Shown here piece after piece: positions 26,957 through 35,058 of a stretch of DNA of 64,000 bases. A program made the position numbers and the translations under genes. The notes under the pieces were generated by a model. It saw only the letters and a list, made by a program, of their open reading frames with translations. It did no database searches and was not told the DNA's origin. Source of the DNA: Streptomyces sp. NBC_01241. Its GTDB lineage: Bacteria > Actinomycetota > Actinomycetes > Streptomycetales > Streptomycetaceae. The stretch is taken from the NCBI RefSeq assembly GCF_041435435.1, contig NZ_CP108494.1, positions 2,142,501 through 2,206,500 of the forward strand. Reading direction: 5' to 3'. Position 1 is the first letter of the stretch; each line of letters starts with the position of its first letter.

Positions 26957-27679
26957 ATGGACATATCCGGGACGCAGCTCAGAGTCGTTCGCGCGGCGCT
27001 TTTCACAGCGCTCGTCGTGACGCTCTCGGCCGGGTCCCATGTACTGCTCTCCCAGGTCTCGCTGCCGCTGACCGTCGTCGCCCTGCTGGCCGGCCTGGTC
27101 TTCGCCGTGGCGTACGCGCTGGCCGGCCGGGAGCGCGGCTTCGGGGCGATCGCAGGGCTGCTCGTCCCGCTGGAACTGGCCGCCGACACCGTGTTCACCA
27201 CCGGCCAGCACCTCTGTTACGGCGCGGCCGGCGGCCCGATAGCGGGGCCGCTGCGCTCGGTCGGTGTCGATGTGCTGTGCGGCGGCGGTGACCTCGGCGC
27301 CGGTGCGGCACAAGCCGCCGATGTCGGCACCCCGCTCGCCTCGGTGACCGGCACCGGACATACGGCGGCCGCGCTGCTGGCCTCCCCCGGCCCCGCGGTG
27401 CCGTGGCTGCTGCTGGCCGCCCATGTGACGGTCGGGCTGCTCGCCGCGGCCTGGCTCCGGCGCGGCGAGTCCGCGCTCGTCGGCCTGCTGGGCGCGGCCG
27501 CCGTCCTGGCGTTCCGGCCGCTGCTGACCGCGGTCGCCGTGGCGGGTACGGCCCGCCGCTCCGTACACCGCAGGGTGCGCCCCGCCGGACACGGTCCGCA
27601 CCTGCTCGTCCACGCCCGTCTGCTCGTGCACTCCGTGGGACGGAGGGGACCGCCGCGCTCGGCCTGCGCCATCGCCTGA
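26957..27679 (+). CDS. Conserved membrane protein
   Basis: A 240-residue protein beginning MDISGTQLRVVRAALFTALVV. It has about five hydrophobic helices (residues 10-30, 35-52, 58-78, about 135-158 and 160-185) and a basic C-terminal tail (GTARRSVHRRVRPAGHG). Similar membrane proteins precede a DsbA-like gene in other Streptomyces, which suggests a shared role at the membrane or outside, but no domain is recognised. An ATG at 26939 is in frame and has AGG 8 nt upstream, so the start is uncertain. The reading frame stays open upstream into the DUF2252 relic. Confidence 0.72.
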   Translation: MDISGTQLRVVRAALFTALVVTLSAGSHVLLSQVSLPLTVVALLAGLVFAVAYALAGRERGFGAIAGLLVPLELAADTVFTTGQHLCYGAAGGPIAGPLRSVGVDVLCGGGDLGAGAAQAADVGTPLASVTGTGHTAAALLASPGPAVPWLLLAAHVTVGLLAAAWLRRGESALVGLLGAAAVLAFRPLLTAVAVAGTARRSVHRRVRPAGHGPHLLVHARLLVHSVGRRGPPRSACAIA

Positions 27680-27727
27680 GCACGCACATCCCCGACGACG
27701 TACCACCCACATCTTGGAGAGACGAAC

Positions 27728-28543
27728 ATGAGCAAGCGCAACAGCCAGGTCAACAAGGCGGCGGCCCGCGAGCGTCTGCGCACCGAGCGCGAGCGCCAGG
27801 CCAAGAGGGACAAGACCCGCAGGCAGATCATCGTCGGCGTCTCGGTCGTCGGTGTGCTGGCGGTCGTGGGCGCCGGTACCTGGGGCGTCATGCAGCTGAA
27901 CAAGCCGTCCCGCTGGGAGGCGGCCAAGGACGCGAAGAACGTCACGGCGCCCAAGAACACCTCCGGTGAGAACGGCACGACCGTCGTCATCGGCAAGTCG
28001 ACCGCGAAGAAGACCCTGGAGCTGTACGAGGACTCGCGCTGCCCGATCTGCGGCACGTTCGAGCAGGCCATCGGCGAGACGGTGCACAAGGACGTCGACG
28101 CCGGAAAGTACAAGATCAAGTACATCGGTGCCACGTTCATCGACGACATGAGCAACGGCGAGGGCTCGAAGAACGCGCTGAGTGCCCTCGGCGCGGCGCT
28201 CAATGTCAGCCCGGAAGCCTTCCTCGACTACAAGTACGCGCTCTACTCCACGAAGTACCACCCGGAGGAGACCGACGACAAGTTCAAGGACGACGCGTAT
28301 CTGATCAAGATCGCCGACTCGGTGGACTCGCTGAAGGGCAACAAGGCGTTCCAGAAGGACGTCGAGGACGGTACGTACGACAGCTGGGCGATGAAGATGT
28401 CCGCGGCGTTCGAGAAGAGCGGCGTGAGGGGCACTCCGACGCTGAAGATGGACGGCAAGGCGCTCACCGACGGAAAGAGCGAGAACGCTCCGATGACGGT
28501 GGACGACTTCAACACCGCGATCGACGCCGCACTGAAGGGCTGA
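27728..28543 (+). CDS. Membrane-anchored DsbA-like thioredoxin-fold protein
   Basis: A 271-residue protein: a basic cytoplasmic N-terminus (1-32), one membrane anchor at about 33-56 and an outer thioredoxin-like domain. The active-site motif is Cys105-Pro-Ile-Cys108 in YEDSRCPICG, and the cis-proline loop is RGTPTL. This is the DsbA/Thioredoxin_4 type that makes or rearranges disulfides in exported proteins; the CPIC pair has not been tested here. The ATG has GGAGAG 7-8 nt before it and lies 48 nt after the membrane-protein gene, so the two may be co-transcribed. Confidence 0.9.
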   Translation: MSKRNSQVNKAAARERLRTERERQAKRDKTRRQIIVGVSVVGVLAVVGAGTWGVMQLNKPSRWEAAKDAKNVTAPKNTSGENGTTVVIGKSTAKKTLELYEDSRCPICGTFEQAIGETVHKDVDAGKYKIKYIGATFIDDMSNGEGSKNALSALGAALNVSPEAFLDYKYALYSTKYHPEETDDKFKDDAYLIKIADSVDSLKGNKAFQKDVEDGTYDSWAMKMSAAFEKSGVRGTPTLKMDGKALTDGKSENAPMTVDDFNTAIDAALKG

Positions 28544-28591
28544 CCGCCTTCCCGGTCCCGGCCGGGCGGTGAACTTCCGGCAGCGGGTCTC

Positions 28592-28630
28592 CGACGGGCA
28601 GGCGAACTTCCTTGGTTCGCCTGCCCGTTG
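28592..28630 (+). terminator. Terminator after the DsbA-like gene
   Basis: ACGGGCAGGCGAAC (28594-28607) pairs exactly with GTTCGCCTGCCCGT (28615-28628) around a TTCCTTG loop, and two more pairs including a wobble extend it. It lies about 50 nt after the stop. Confidence 0.78.
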
Positions 28631-28659
28631 GGCTTACGGGTCAGTAGGGTTCTGCCCCC

Positions 28660-29020
28660 ATGACCGGTCGACACCTTTCCTCGCCGCTGTCCGCCCCCAG
28701 CCGCCGCACGGTCGTCAAGGCCGCTGCCACCGCCGTCGCGGCCCGCGTGCCGCCGCCACCGCGCGCGCCGCGGACGTGCCCGCCTTCCTGCACGGCATCG
28801 CCTCCGGCGGCCCTCCCCCATAGCCTCAAGGGCATGGGCGGTCCCCCCTCCCGACGGCATACTCCTGTGGACCCGGGTCACCTTCTCGGCGGGCGACGGT
28901 ACGGGGGTCTTCTCGCCGTCGGTGACCTCCGACAATCTCGAGCACGCCGCACCGCAGACCGTCTCGCTGGTCGCGAGCGCGGCGATGAAGGCCGAGCGGG
29001 CGGACCGCCCGGTGCGCTGA
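28660..29020 (+). pseudogene. Decayed alkaline phosphatase D (phoD) gene with large internal deletion
   Basis: Three pieces in three frames add up to the two ends of a PhoD. Frame 1 (from ATG 28660) gives MTGRHLSSPLSAPSRRTVVK, a Tat-type start with the twin arginine. Frame 3 gives ARAADVPAFLHGIASGGPPP and stops at 28823. Frame 2 (from 28850) gives PDGILLWTRVT, the conserved PhoD start of the mature enzyme, and then jumps to FSPSVTSDNLEHAAP, which belongs near the C-terminus, ending at TGA 29020. More than 1 kb of the middle, with the metal-binding catalytic residues, is missing. It cannot make an active enzyme. Confidence 0.75.
28811..28850. repeat. Short palindromic insert inside the phoD relic
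   Basis: Between the codons for ASGGP and PDGILLW there is an extra block containing CCCAT-a-GCC-TCAAG-GGC-ATGGG (28817-28838), a hairpin with one bulged A flanked by C-runs. It introduces the stop at 28821 and shifts the frame. It looks like a small Streptomyces palindromic repeat that landed in the gene. Confidence 0.5.
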
Positions 29021-29074
29021 GGGATCATTTTCGGCCACTCCGGCCCGTGTTGACGGCACATTACATCGCTACAC

Positions 29075-29116
29075 CGGGTGGCGTGTCCCCCGACTCCAAT
29101 GGGGACACACCACCCG
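29075..29116. terminator. 16-bp hairpin upstream of the M43 protease gene
   Basis: CGGGTGGCGTGTCCCC (29075-29090) pairs with GGGGACACACCACCCG (29101-29116), with one C-A mismatch and a 10-nt loop. It lies 54 nt after the phoD relic and 190 nt before the protease start, so it may be the old terminator of phoD or part of the protease leader. Downstream CACGT-T-ACGTG (29131-29141) is a perfect small palindrome that could be an operator. No gene lies between 29021 and 29306. Confidence 0.5.
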
Positions 29117-29306
29117 CCGGGGTAACGCGGCACGTTACGTGGGCGTCTCAAACTCTGGAACGTACAGAATTATTTCTTCCCATCTACCCGTTTTGCCCCA
29201 CGGCCCATTGGGCCTGATCGATTCTCCTCAACATCTGACATGCGCACGTAATCTCCCGGCGGCAGGTGAGGAAATCCCTCCCCCCACACGTCCGCGAGGA
29301 GTCCCT

Positions 29307-30329
29307 GTGCGCACTCTTGCCCGTATATCACCGCGTATACGTAACCGTGCGATCGGCACCGCCGTGCTGGCCGGAACCCTGGCCCTGGCACCGCTCTCCG
29401 CGTCCGCCGGCTCCGCCGCCGCGAAGTCGTCCATCTCCTCGGCATCCACCGCCTCAGCCGTCTCCGCCGCATCCGCCGAGAAGTGCGCGAGCGAGGCAAG
29501 CACCTCCGCCACCGCGCGCGAGGCCCGCCCCTCGGGCACCAAGCACGCCGCGGACCCCAACGAACTCACCGCGGCCCAGGCCAAGGCCATGGACACCCAG
29601 CTGAAGGAGAGACTCGCGGACCGCCGGCTCAGCGGCTCCACGCTCGCCGCGGGCGCCACCATCCCGGTGTACTTCCACGTGGTGCACTCCGGAACGACCG
29701 GCAAGCTCAGCGCGTCCGCCATCAACAGCCAGATCAGCGTCCTGAACGCCGCCTACAGCGGCCAGGGCAGCGGCAACACCAACTCCGGCTTCCGGTTCTC
29801 GCTGGCCGGCACGGACTACACGGACAACAGCTCCTGGTACAACGGCGTCTCGCCGGGCTCCTCCGCCGAGAAGGCCATGAAGTCGGCCCTGCGCAAGGGC
29901 GGCGCGAACGCGCTCAACCTCTACACCGCCAACCTCGGCGGCGGCCTGCTGGGCTGGGCCACCTTCCCCAGCTCCTACAAGTCCAACCCGTCGGACGACG
30001 GCGTCGTCATGCTCGACGCCTCGCTACCCGGCGGCTCCGCCACCAACTACAACGAGGGCGACACCGCCACCCACGAGGTCGGCCACTGGATGGGGCTCTA
30101 CCACACCTTCCAGGGCGGCTGCAACGGCAACGGCGACTACGTGGCCGACACTCCGGCCGAGGCGAGCCCCGCGTACGCCTGCCCGACCGGGCGCGACACC
30201 TGCACCAGCAAGGCGGGGGTCGACCCGATCCACAACTTCATGGACTACACGTACGACTCCTGCATGACCCAGTTCACTCCGGGCCAGGTGCAGCGGATGA
30301 GCGACAGCTGGACCGCCTACCGCGGCTGA
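29307..30329 (+). CDS. Secreted zinc metalloprotease, M43 (pappalysin-like) family
   Basis: A 340-residue protein with a signal peptide (basic [14 protein letters not shown], hydrophobic core about 15-31, cleavage likely near ASAGSAAA), a Ser/Ala-rich propeptide-like part (about 35-115) and the catalytic domain. The extended zinc motif [11 protein letters not shown] is at 256-266, and the Met-turn lies in [17 protein letters not shown]. Paired cysteines ([15 protein letters not shown]) suit an extracellular protein. The GTG at 29307 follows GAGGAG. It is probably released to digest protein outside the cell. Confidence 0.93.
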   Translation: MRTLARISPRIRNRAIGTAVLAGTLALAPLSASAGSAAAKSSISSASTASAVSAASAEKCASEASTSATAREARPSGTKHAADPNELTAAQAKAMDTQLKERLADRRLSGSTLAAGATIPVYFHVVHSGTTGKLSASAINSQISVLNAAYSGQGSGNTNSGFRFSLAGTDYTDNSSWYNGVSPGSSAEKAMKSALRKGGANALNLYTANLGGGLLGWATFPSSYKSNPSDDGVVMLDASLPGGSATNYNEGDTATHEVGHWMGLYHTFQGGCNGNGDYVADTPAEASPAYACPTGRDTCTSKAGVDPIHNFMDYTYDSCMTQFTPGQVQRMSDSWTAYRG

Positions 30330-30345
30330 TCCACCCCGTACCATC

Positions 30346-30376
30346 CGAAGGGCCCCGCTCGGTGCGGGGCCCTTCG
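30346..30376. terminator. 13-bp hairpin between convergent genes
   Basis: CGAAGGGCCCCGC (30346-30358) and GCGGGGCCCTTCG (30364-30376) pair perfectly around TCGGT. It lies 16 nt after the protease stop and 11 nt after the hydrolase stop on the other strand, so it serves both. Confidence 0.88.
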
Positions 30377-30387
30377 CGCGTTCGCGG

Positions 30388-30957
30388 TCACAGAGTGGCG
30401 AGGAAACCCAGCGCGACCTTCCACGCCAGCGCGGCCGATGCCGCGTCGTGGTCCGGCAGTTCGGGATCGGTGAACAGATGGCCGGCGCCGGGGTAGCGGT
30501 AGATCTCGACATCGGCGCCGGTCCGCTGCATCTGCAGATACCAGGAGTTCAGCCAGTCGTGCGTCTCGAACGGGTCCGGGTCCGCGACATGCAGTTGTAC
30601 GGGCAGCTCGTCCACCGAGGCGTTCTCGGCGATGTCCGAGGTGCCGTGGAACATCAGCAGACCGCGCGCCTTCTCGTCGCCGAGCGCCAGGGTCTGCGCG
30701 GTGGAGGCGCCGAAGGAGAATCCGGCGTACACCAGACCCCGGTCCGAGTAGGGCGCGGCGGCCAGCACGGCTCGCCTGAGCAGTTCGTCCTTGCCCACCT
30801 CCTCCTTGAAGGCCAGGCCCTCCTCGACGGATTCGAAAGTGTGCCCCTCAAAGAGATCGGGCACCTGCACCTCGTGCCCGGCGGCACGCAGCCGGGCGGC
30901 GGCCGCGTGCACCGTCGGGCGCAGACCGTACGTCGAGTGGAAAAGCATGATGTTCAT
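30388..30957 (-). CDS. Dienelactone hydrolase family protein
   Basis: A 189-residue alpha/beta hydrolase beginning MNIMLFHSTYGLRPTVHAAA. The nucleophile elbow is GFSFGAS, with Ser where classical dienelactone hydrolases have Cys. The later acid is in ADPDPFE and the catalytic His in GAGHLFTDPELPDHD. The natural substrate is unknown. The start may instead be the ATG at 30966. It diverges from the MscS gene with only 31 nt between the starts. Confidence 0.88.
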   Translation of the reverse strand: MNIMLFHSTYGLRPTVHAAAARLRAAGHEVQVPDLFEGHTFESVEEGLAFKEEVGKDELLRRAVLAAAPYSDRGLVYAGFSFGASTAQTLALGDEKARGLLMFHGTSDIAENASVDELPVQLHVADPDPFETHDWLNSWYLQMQRTGADVEIYRYPGAGHLFTDPELPDHDAASAALAWKVALGFLATL

Positions 30958-30988
30958 GAGGCCCATGGTGCCAGTTACGGTCGGAAGC

Positions 30989-32128
30989 ATGGAGAACGAC
31001 GGATTGGAGAGCGTGCTGCGTCCGCTGATCGTCGTCGTCGGCTCGGTCGTGATCACGCTGCTGGCCGGCTGGCTGGTCGACCTGCTGCTCAGACGGACCG
31101 ACGGCCGGCACCACGAGACGCCGTTGTGGGGTCTGCTGCGGCGCTGCCGGATACCGCTCCAGCTGACGCTGTGCACGGCGCTGCTGCGGGGCACGTACAC
31201 CCAGAGCCGGCTCACTATGGTCAGGGACCACCGGACGGGGATCGGCCAGTTCCTGACGCTGGTGCTGGTCGGAGCGTCGGCCTGGCTGGTGGTGCGGATC
31301 GCGACGGCCGTCGTCGACTCCGTCTACGCCCGGTACGCGGCGAGCACCCGCGATCCGGCGCGGGTGCGGCGGGTCCGTACGCAGGTGATGCTGATCCAGC
31401 GGGTGGTCACCGCGATCGTGGCGACGGTCGCCGTCGGCGCGATGCTGCTGACGTTCCCCGCGATGCGGACGTTCGGCGCCTCGATGCTGGCCTCGGCCGG
31501 TGTGCTGGGCATCGTCGCGGGCATCGCGGCCCAGTCGACGCTCGGCAATCTCTTCGCGGGGCTGCAGATCGCGTTCGGCGACATGGTACGGATCGGCGAC
31601 ACGGTGGTGGTGGACGGCGAGTGGGGCACGATCGAGGAGATCACCCTGACCTTCCTCGCGGTACGGACCTGGGACGAGCGGCGGATCACGATGCCCGTCT
31701 CGTACTTCACCAGCAAACCGTTCGAGAACTGGTCGCGTGGCGGCGCGCAGATGACCGGCTCGGTCTTCTTCCACCTCGACCACTCGGCCCCGGTCGCCGC
31801 GATGCGCGAGCAGTTGCGGGACATCCTGGGCGAGTGCGCCGCCTGGGACGGCCGTAACTGGTCCCTGGCGGTCACGGACACCACACCGTCGACGATCCAG
31901 GTCCGCGCGGTGGTCACGGCCAAGGACGCGGACGACATCTGGACGGTGCGCTGTGCCGTGCGGGAGCAGCTCATCGGCTGGCTGCGCGATCACCACCCGT
32001 ACGCGCTGCCGCGGATCGCTACGGCTCCCGCGGTGCTTCCGCCGGGCGGTGAGTGGCCCAACTCGCCCCACCCCACGGACGAGAAGCCGACGGGCTGGGA
32101 CAAGTCGCCCCGCACGGGACGCGGCTGA
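30989..32128 (+). CDS. Small-conductance mechanosensitive channel (MscS family)
   Basis: A 379-residue membrane protein. Four predicted helices occupy about 10-30, 85-105, 135-153 and 158-180; the last carries the MscS pore pattern GVLGIVAGIAAQSTLGNLFAGLQI. The beta domain follows with FGDMVRIGDTVVVDGEWGTIEEITLTFLAVRTWDERRITMP, typical of the family. The C-terminal tail (EWPNSPHPTDEKPTGW) is hydrophilic. It would let solutes out during osmotic downshock. The ATG at 30989 has GGA 5 nt before it. Confidence 0.92.
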   Translation: MENDGLESVLRPLIVVVGSVVITLLAGWLVDLLLRRTDGRHHETPLWGLLRRCRIPLQLTLCTALLRGTYTQSRLTMVRDHRTGIGQFLTLVLVGASAWLVVRIATAVVDSVYARYAASTRDPARVRRVRTQVMLIQRVVTAIVATVAVGAMLLTFPAMRTFGASMLASAGVLGIVAGIAAQSTLGNLFAGLQIAFGDMVRIGDTVVVDGEWGTIEEITLTFLAVRTWDERRITMPVSYFTSKPFENWSRGGAQMTGSVFFHLDHSAPVAAMREQLRDILGECAAWDGRNWSLAVTDTTPSTIQVRAVVTAKDADDIWTVRCAVREQLIGWLRDHHPYALPRIATAPAVLPPGGEWPNSPHPTDEKPTGWDKSPRTGRG

Positions 32129-32150
32129 CCGGACGCGGGGCGCCGCCCGG

Positions 32151-32207
32151 TGGGGCACCGCCCGATGGGGCACCGCCCGATGGGGCACCGCCCGATGGGG
32201 CACCGCC
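32151..32207. repeat. 15-bp tandem repeat, nearly four copies
   Basis: The unit TGGGGCACCGCCCGA occurs at 32151-32165, 32166-32180 and 32181-32195, with a partial fourth copy to 32207. A degenerate copy precedes it (GGGGCGCCGCCCGG). It fills the gap between the convergent MscS and antiporter genes and ends exactly at the antiporter stop codon. Confidence 0.9.
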
Positions 32208-33794
32208 TCACCGCAGGCTGCGTACGTCCAGCTGCCGCAGCACCCGGTCGACGACCTCCGGGTCCGTACCCGCCTCGTTGCGGGCGGAGAGCACCTCGTG
32301 GCGGGCGGCCGACATCATTTCCCGCTGGACACGGCTGATCGCCTTGAAGCGCTCGGCGCGTTTCGCGTACGCCTCGCGGCGCTCGTCGTCGACCATGTCG
32401 GGGCTGATCCGCGCCCCCACGTCGTACGCGAGCCGATGCAGCCGCTCCGCGACCTCCTCCGGGAACTCCTCGACCTCCTGGATCTCCTTGAGCCGCTGCT
32501 TCGCGGCCTTCGCGGCGCGGATCGCGAGGTCCTTCTCCAGCGCCTCCTCGGCGTCCGTGTCCGCCCGGACACGGAGCTTGCGGACCAGCCACGGCAGAGT
32601 GAGCCCTTGGAAGACCAGCGTGACCATGATCACCGCGAAGGCGATGAAGACGATCTCGTCACGGCCCGGGAACGGCTTCCCGTCGTCCGTCTTCAGCGGA
32701 ATCGCGAGTGCCAGCGCGACCGAGGCCACTCCGCGCATCCCGGCCCACCACATGACGACGGTCTCCCGCCAGCTGGTCGGGATCTCCTCGCTGACGTCGC
32801 GCCGGGTGTGCAGCCGCTTGGCGAGCCAGGTCGCGGGCAGCAGATACAGCAGCCGTACGCCGACGACGACTGCCACGACGGCCAGCCCCCAGCCGAGCAT
32901 CTGGAGCTCGCGACCGCCGGCCGTGCCGAAGACGTTGTGCAGTTCGAGACCGATCAGCCCGAACGCGACCCCGGTGACGAGGGTGTCGACGATCTCCCAG
33001 AAGGAACGGCCGGTGAGCCGGCCGAGGACGTCGTCGGCGTCGGCGGTGTGCTCGGCGAGGAAGAGCGCGGTGGTGAGGACGGCGAGGACGCCCGACCCCA
33101 TCAGCTCCTCCGCGAGCACGTAACTCACGAACGGCACCAGCAGGGTGAGGCCGACCTGGAGCGTTGCATCGCCGAGCAGGCCCATGAGCTTGATGGTGAG
33201 CCAGCCGAGCACGAGACCCACCACCACGGCGACGACCGCGGAGAGGATCAGCAGCCCGAACGCCTCCGGCAGCGAGAACGTGCCGCTCACCGCGGCGGCG
33301 ATCGCCACGTGGTACAGCACGATCGCGGTCACGTCGTTGAACAGCCCCTCGCCCTCCAGGATGGAGACGAGCCTGCGCGGCAGCCCGACCGAGCCCGCGA
33401 CGGCCGTCGCGGCGACCGGGTCGGGCGGGGCGACGAGCGCGCCGAGCGCCACGGCGGCGGCGATCGGGAGCCCGGGAACGATCGCGTTGGCCACCGCGGC
33501 GACGGCGGCCGTCGTGATGAAGACCAGCGCGACGGCCAGCAGAAAGATCGGTCGTTTATTGGCGGCGAACTGCCGCCAGGAGGTGCGCTGTACCGAGGCG
33601 TAGAGCAGTGGCGGCAGCAGCGCGGGAAGAATGATCTCGGGCGGGATGTTCACATTCGGCACGAAGCTGAGGAACGCCATGCCGACTCCGGCCAGCGTCA
33701 TCAGCACCGGCGCGGGCAGTCCGAGACGCTCCCCCAGTGGCACCGTGACCACGGCTCCGAGCAACAGCAGGAGGAGCAGCGCCATTTGGTCCAC
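32208..33794 (-). CDS. Na+/H+ antiporter, CPA1 (NhaP-type) family
   Basis: A 528-residue protein. About twelve helices fill residues 1-410, followed by a charged cytoplasmic tail (LRKLRVRADTDAEEALEKDL onward). CPA1 marks are GALVAPPDPVAATAVAGSVGLPRRLVSILEGEGLFNDVTAIVLY, with the ND ion-binding pair, and WWAGMRGVASVALALAIP. It exchanges Na+ (perhaps K+) for protons and helps keep pH and salt balance. The GTG at 33794 follows GGAAGG by 6 nt; an ATG three codons later is weaker. Confidence 0.94.
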   Translation of the reverse strand: MDQMALLLLLLLGAVVTVPLGERLGLPAPVLMTLAGVGMAFLSFVPNVNIPPEIILPALLPPLLYASVQRTSWRQFAANKRPIFLLAVALVFITTAAVAAVANAIVPGLPIAAAVALGALVAPPDPVAATAVAGSVGLPRRLVSILEGEGLFNDVTAIVLYHVAIAAAVSGTFSLPEAFGLLILSAVVAVVVGLVLGWLTIKLMGLLGDATLQVGLTLLVPFVSYVLAEELMGSGVLAVLTTALFLAEHTADADDVLGRLTGRSFWEIVDTLVTGVAFGLIGLELHNVFGTAGGRELQMLGWGLAVVAVVVGVRLLYLLPATWLAKRLHTRRDVSEEIPTSWRETVVMWWAGMRGVASVALALAIPLKTDDGKPFPGRDEIVFIAFAVIMVTLVFQGLTLPWLVRKLRVRADTDAEEALEKDLAIRAAKAAKQRLKEIQEVEEFPEEVAERLHRLAYDVGARISPDMVDDERREAYAKRAERFKAISRVQREMMSAARHEVLSARNEAGTDPEVVDRVLRQLDVRSLR

Positions 33795-33971
33795 GAGGTG
33801 CCTTCCGGAACACGGTGAGCCGACCTCTTTGGTCGGCCGACCTGGACTTCAAGCCTGCCACGTAAGGCCCGCAATCCAGACAACACCCCCTCTGCATCGC
33901 CTCCCTGAGCGACCATTCCTCCGATGTTTATGCGGTCAGCCCCCTTCCGCACCCTCCCCGCGGCAGGCAGT

Positions 33972-34480
33972 ATGCGGCGTGCGTCATTCAGGGAGGACTA
34001 CACGCCCAACCCGGACCCGCGCGTCGGCGGCGGGTTCGGCGAGCAGCCGCTGCTCGCGGGCGGCGGCTGGACCACCGCCTGGCGCGAGCGGCGCGAAGGC
34101 GCCGGCCGACTGCTCGCCGCACGCCTCGTGTTCCGCTTCCCCGGCCAGGATTCCAGGGCGACGACCGACGCGCTACGAGCCGTGGACCGCACCCTCGCCA
34201 CCGCCCCGGACCGGCTGGCGGACGCGTCGATCGCGTCGCTGCGCGTCCAGGGCGCCTTCCTCGTGGACGCGGATCGCTCCGGCGGTGCCACGCGCTGGGT
34301 ACGGGTGCACAGCGAGGCGGGCGTCCCGCTGACCCCGGACCACTCCATCACGGGCGGGATCGACGTACAGGACGCGCACGGGCGCCCGCTGCCCCGGCGG
34401 GTTACCGATCCCGCCCGGATCACGGTCGCTCTGCCGCGCGGTGGCACGGCGGTGGTCACCCCGCACGGCACGCGCCATCC
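33972..34480 (+). pseudogene. C-terminal fragment resembling a secreted glycosidase-type protein
   Basis: The frame reads MRRASFREDYTPNPDPRVGG, then ARLVFRFPGQDSRATTDALR, SIASLRVQGAFLVDADRSGG, ATRWVRVHSEAGVPL and ITVALPRGGTAVVTP. The second half resembles the end beta-sandwich of large Streptomyces Tat-exported proteins with a GH65/GH95-like catalytic part. No catalytic domain, signal peptide or convincing start is present, and the frame stays open into the antisense of the GNAT gene up to 34784. I read it as a remnant; a small orphan gene is the alternative. Confidence 0.35.
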
Positions 34481-34581
34481 GGGGACGGGCCCGCGCGACG
34501 TGCCGTCGAACGGGACGTGGACGCGCCAGGGTCTGTCGGACTGGAACCGGTCCGCCCGGCTCCACGGGTACGGGCCGTCGG

Positions 34582-35058
34582 CTACAGGGCGCGCCGCATC
34601 GCCCGGTGGGCGATCCCCGCGTCCGGGAACTCGGGGCCGTACGCCGCATACCCGAGCCGCTCGTAGAAGCCGAGCGCATGGGTCTGGGCGTGCAGGTCGA
34701 CGGCCGCCAGGCCGAGGTCCCGGGCCGCGTCCTCGATGGCCCGGACCAGCGCCACGCCGACGCCCAGACCGCGCGCCCGCTTGATCACCGCCAGCCGGCC
34801 GAGCGAGCCGACGGTGGGATCGCCGCCGGTCCTGTCGGCTGCGGCGGGGCCGTGCAGCAGCCGTCCGGTGCCGAGCGGCGAACCGTCCGCCGCGACGGCG
34901 ATCACATGCACCGCGTCCGCGTCGTGGGCGTCGTACTCGATCTCCTCGGGCACGTTCTGCTCACCGACGAAGACGTCCTTGCGGACCTGGAAACAGGCGG
35001 CGCGGTCCTGCTCGTCGACGACGGTACGGGTGGTGTACGAACCGGGCGTGCCGGTCAT
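34582..35058 (-). CDS. GNAT family N-acetyltransferase (ElaA-like)
   Basis: A 158-residue acetyltransferase. The acetyl-CoA motif A reads [24 protein letters not shown] (R-x-x-G-x-G pattern RGLGVG), and [23 protein letters not shown] is the C-terminal motif B. The start [21 protein letters not shown] is typical of ElaA-like members. The substrate is unknown. The ATG at 35058 overlaps the stop of the pseudouridine synthase gene by 4 nt (ATGA), so it is translated with it. Confidence 0.92.
   Translation of the reverse strand: MTGTPGSYTTRTVVDEQDRAACFQVRKDVFVGEQNVPEEIEYDAHDADAVHVIAVAADGSPLGTGRLLHGPAAADRTGGDPTVGSLGRLAVIKRARGLGVGVALVRAIEDAARDLGLAAVDLHAQTHALGFYERLGYAAYGPEFPDAGIAHRAMRRAL

Noticed and set aside
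26458..34580. A defence island or prophage in the accessory part
   Set aside because: No integrase, phage structural, restriction or toxin-antitoxin genes are seen; the genes are membrane, secreted and remnant ones.
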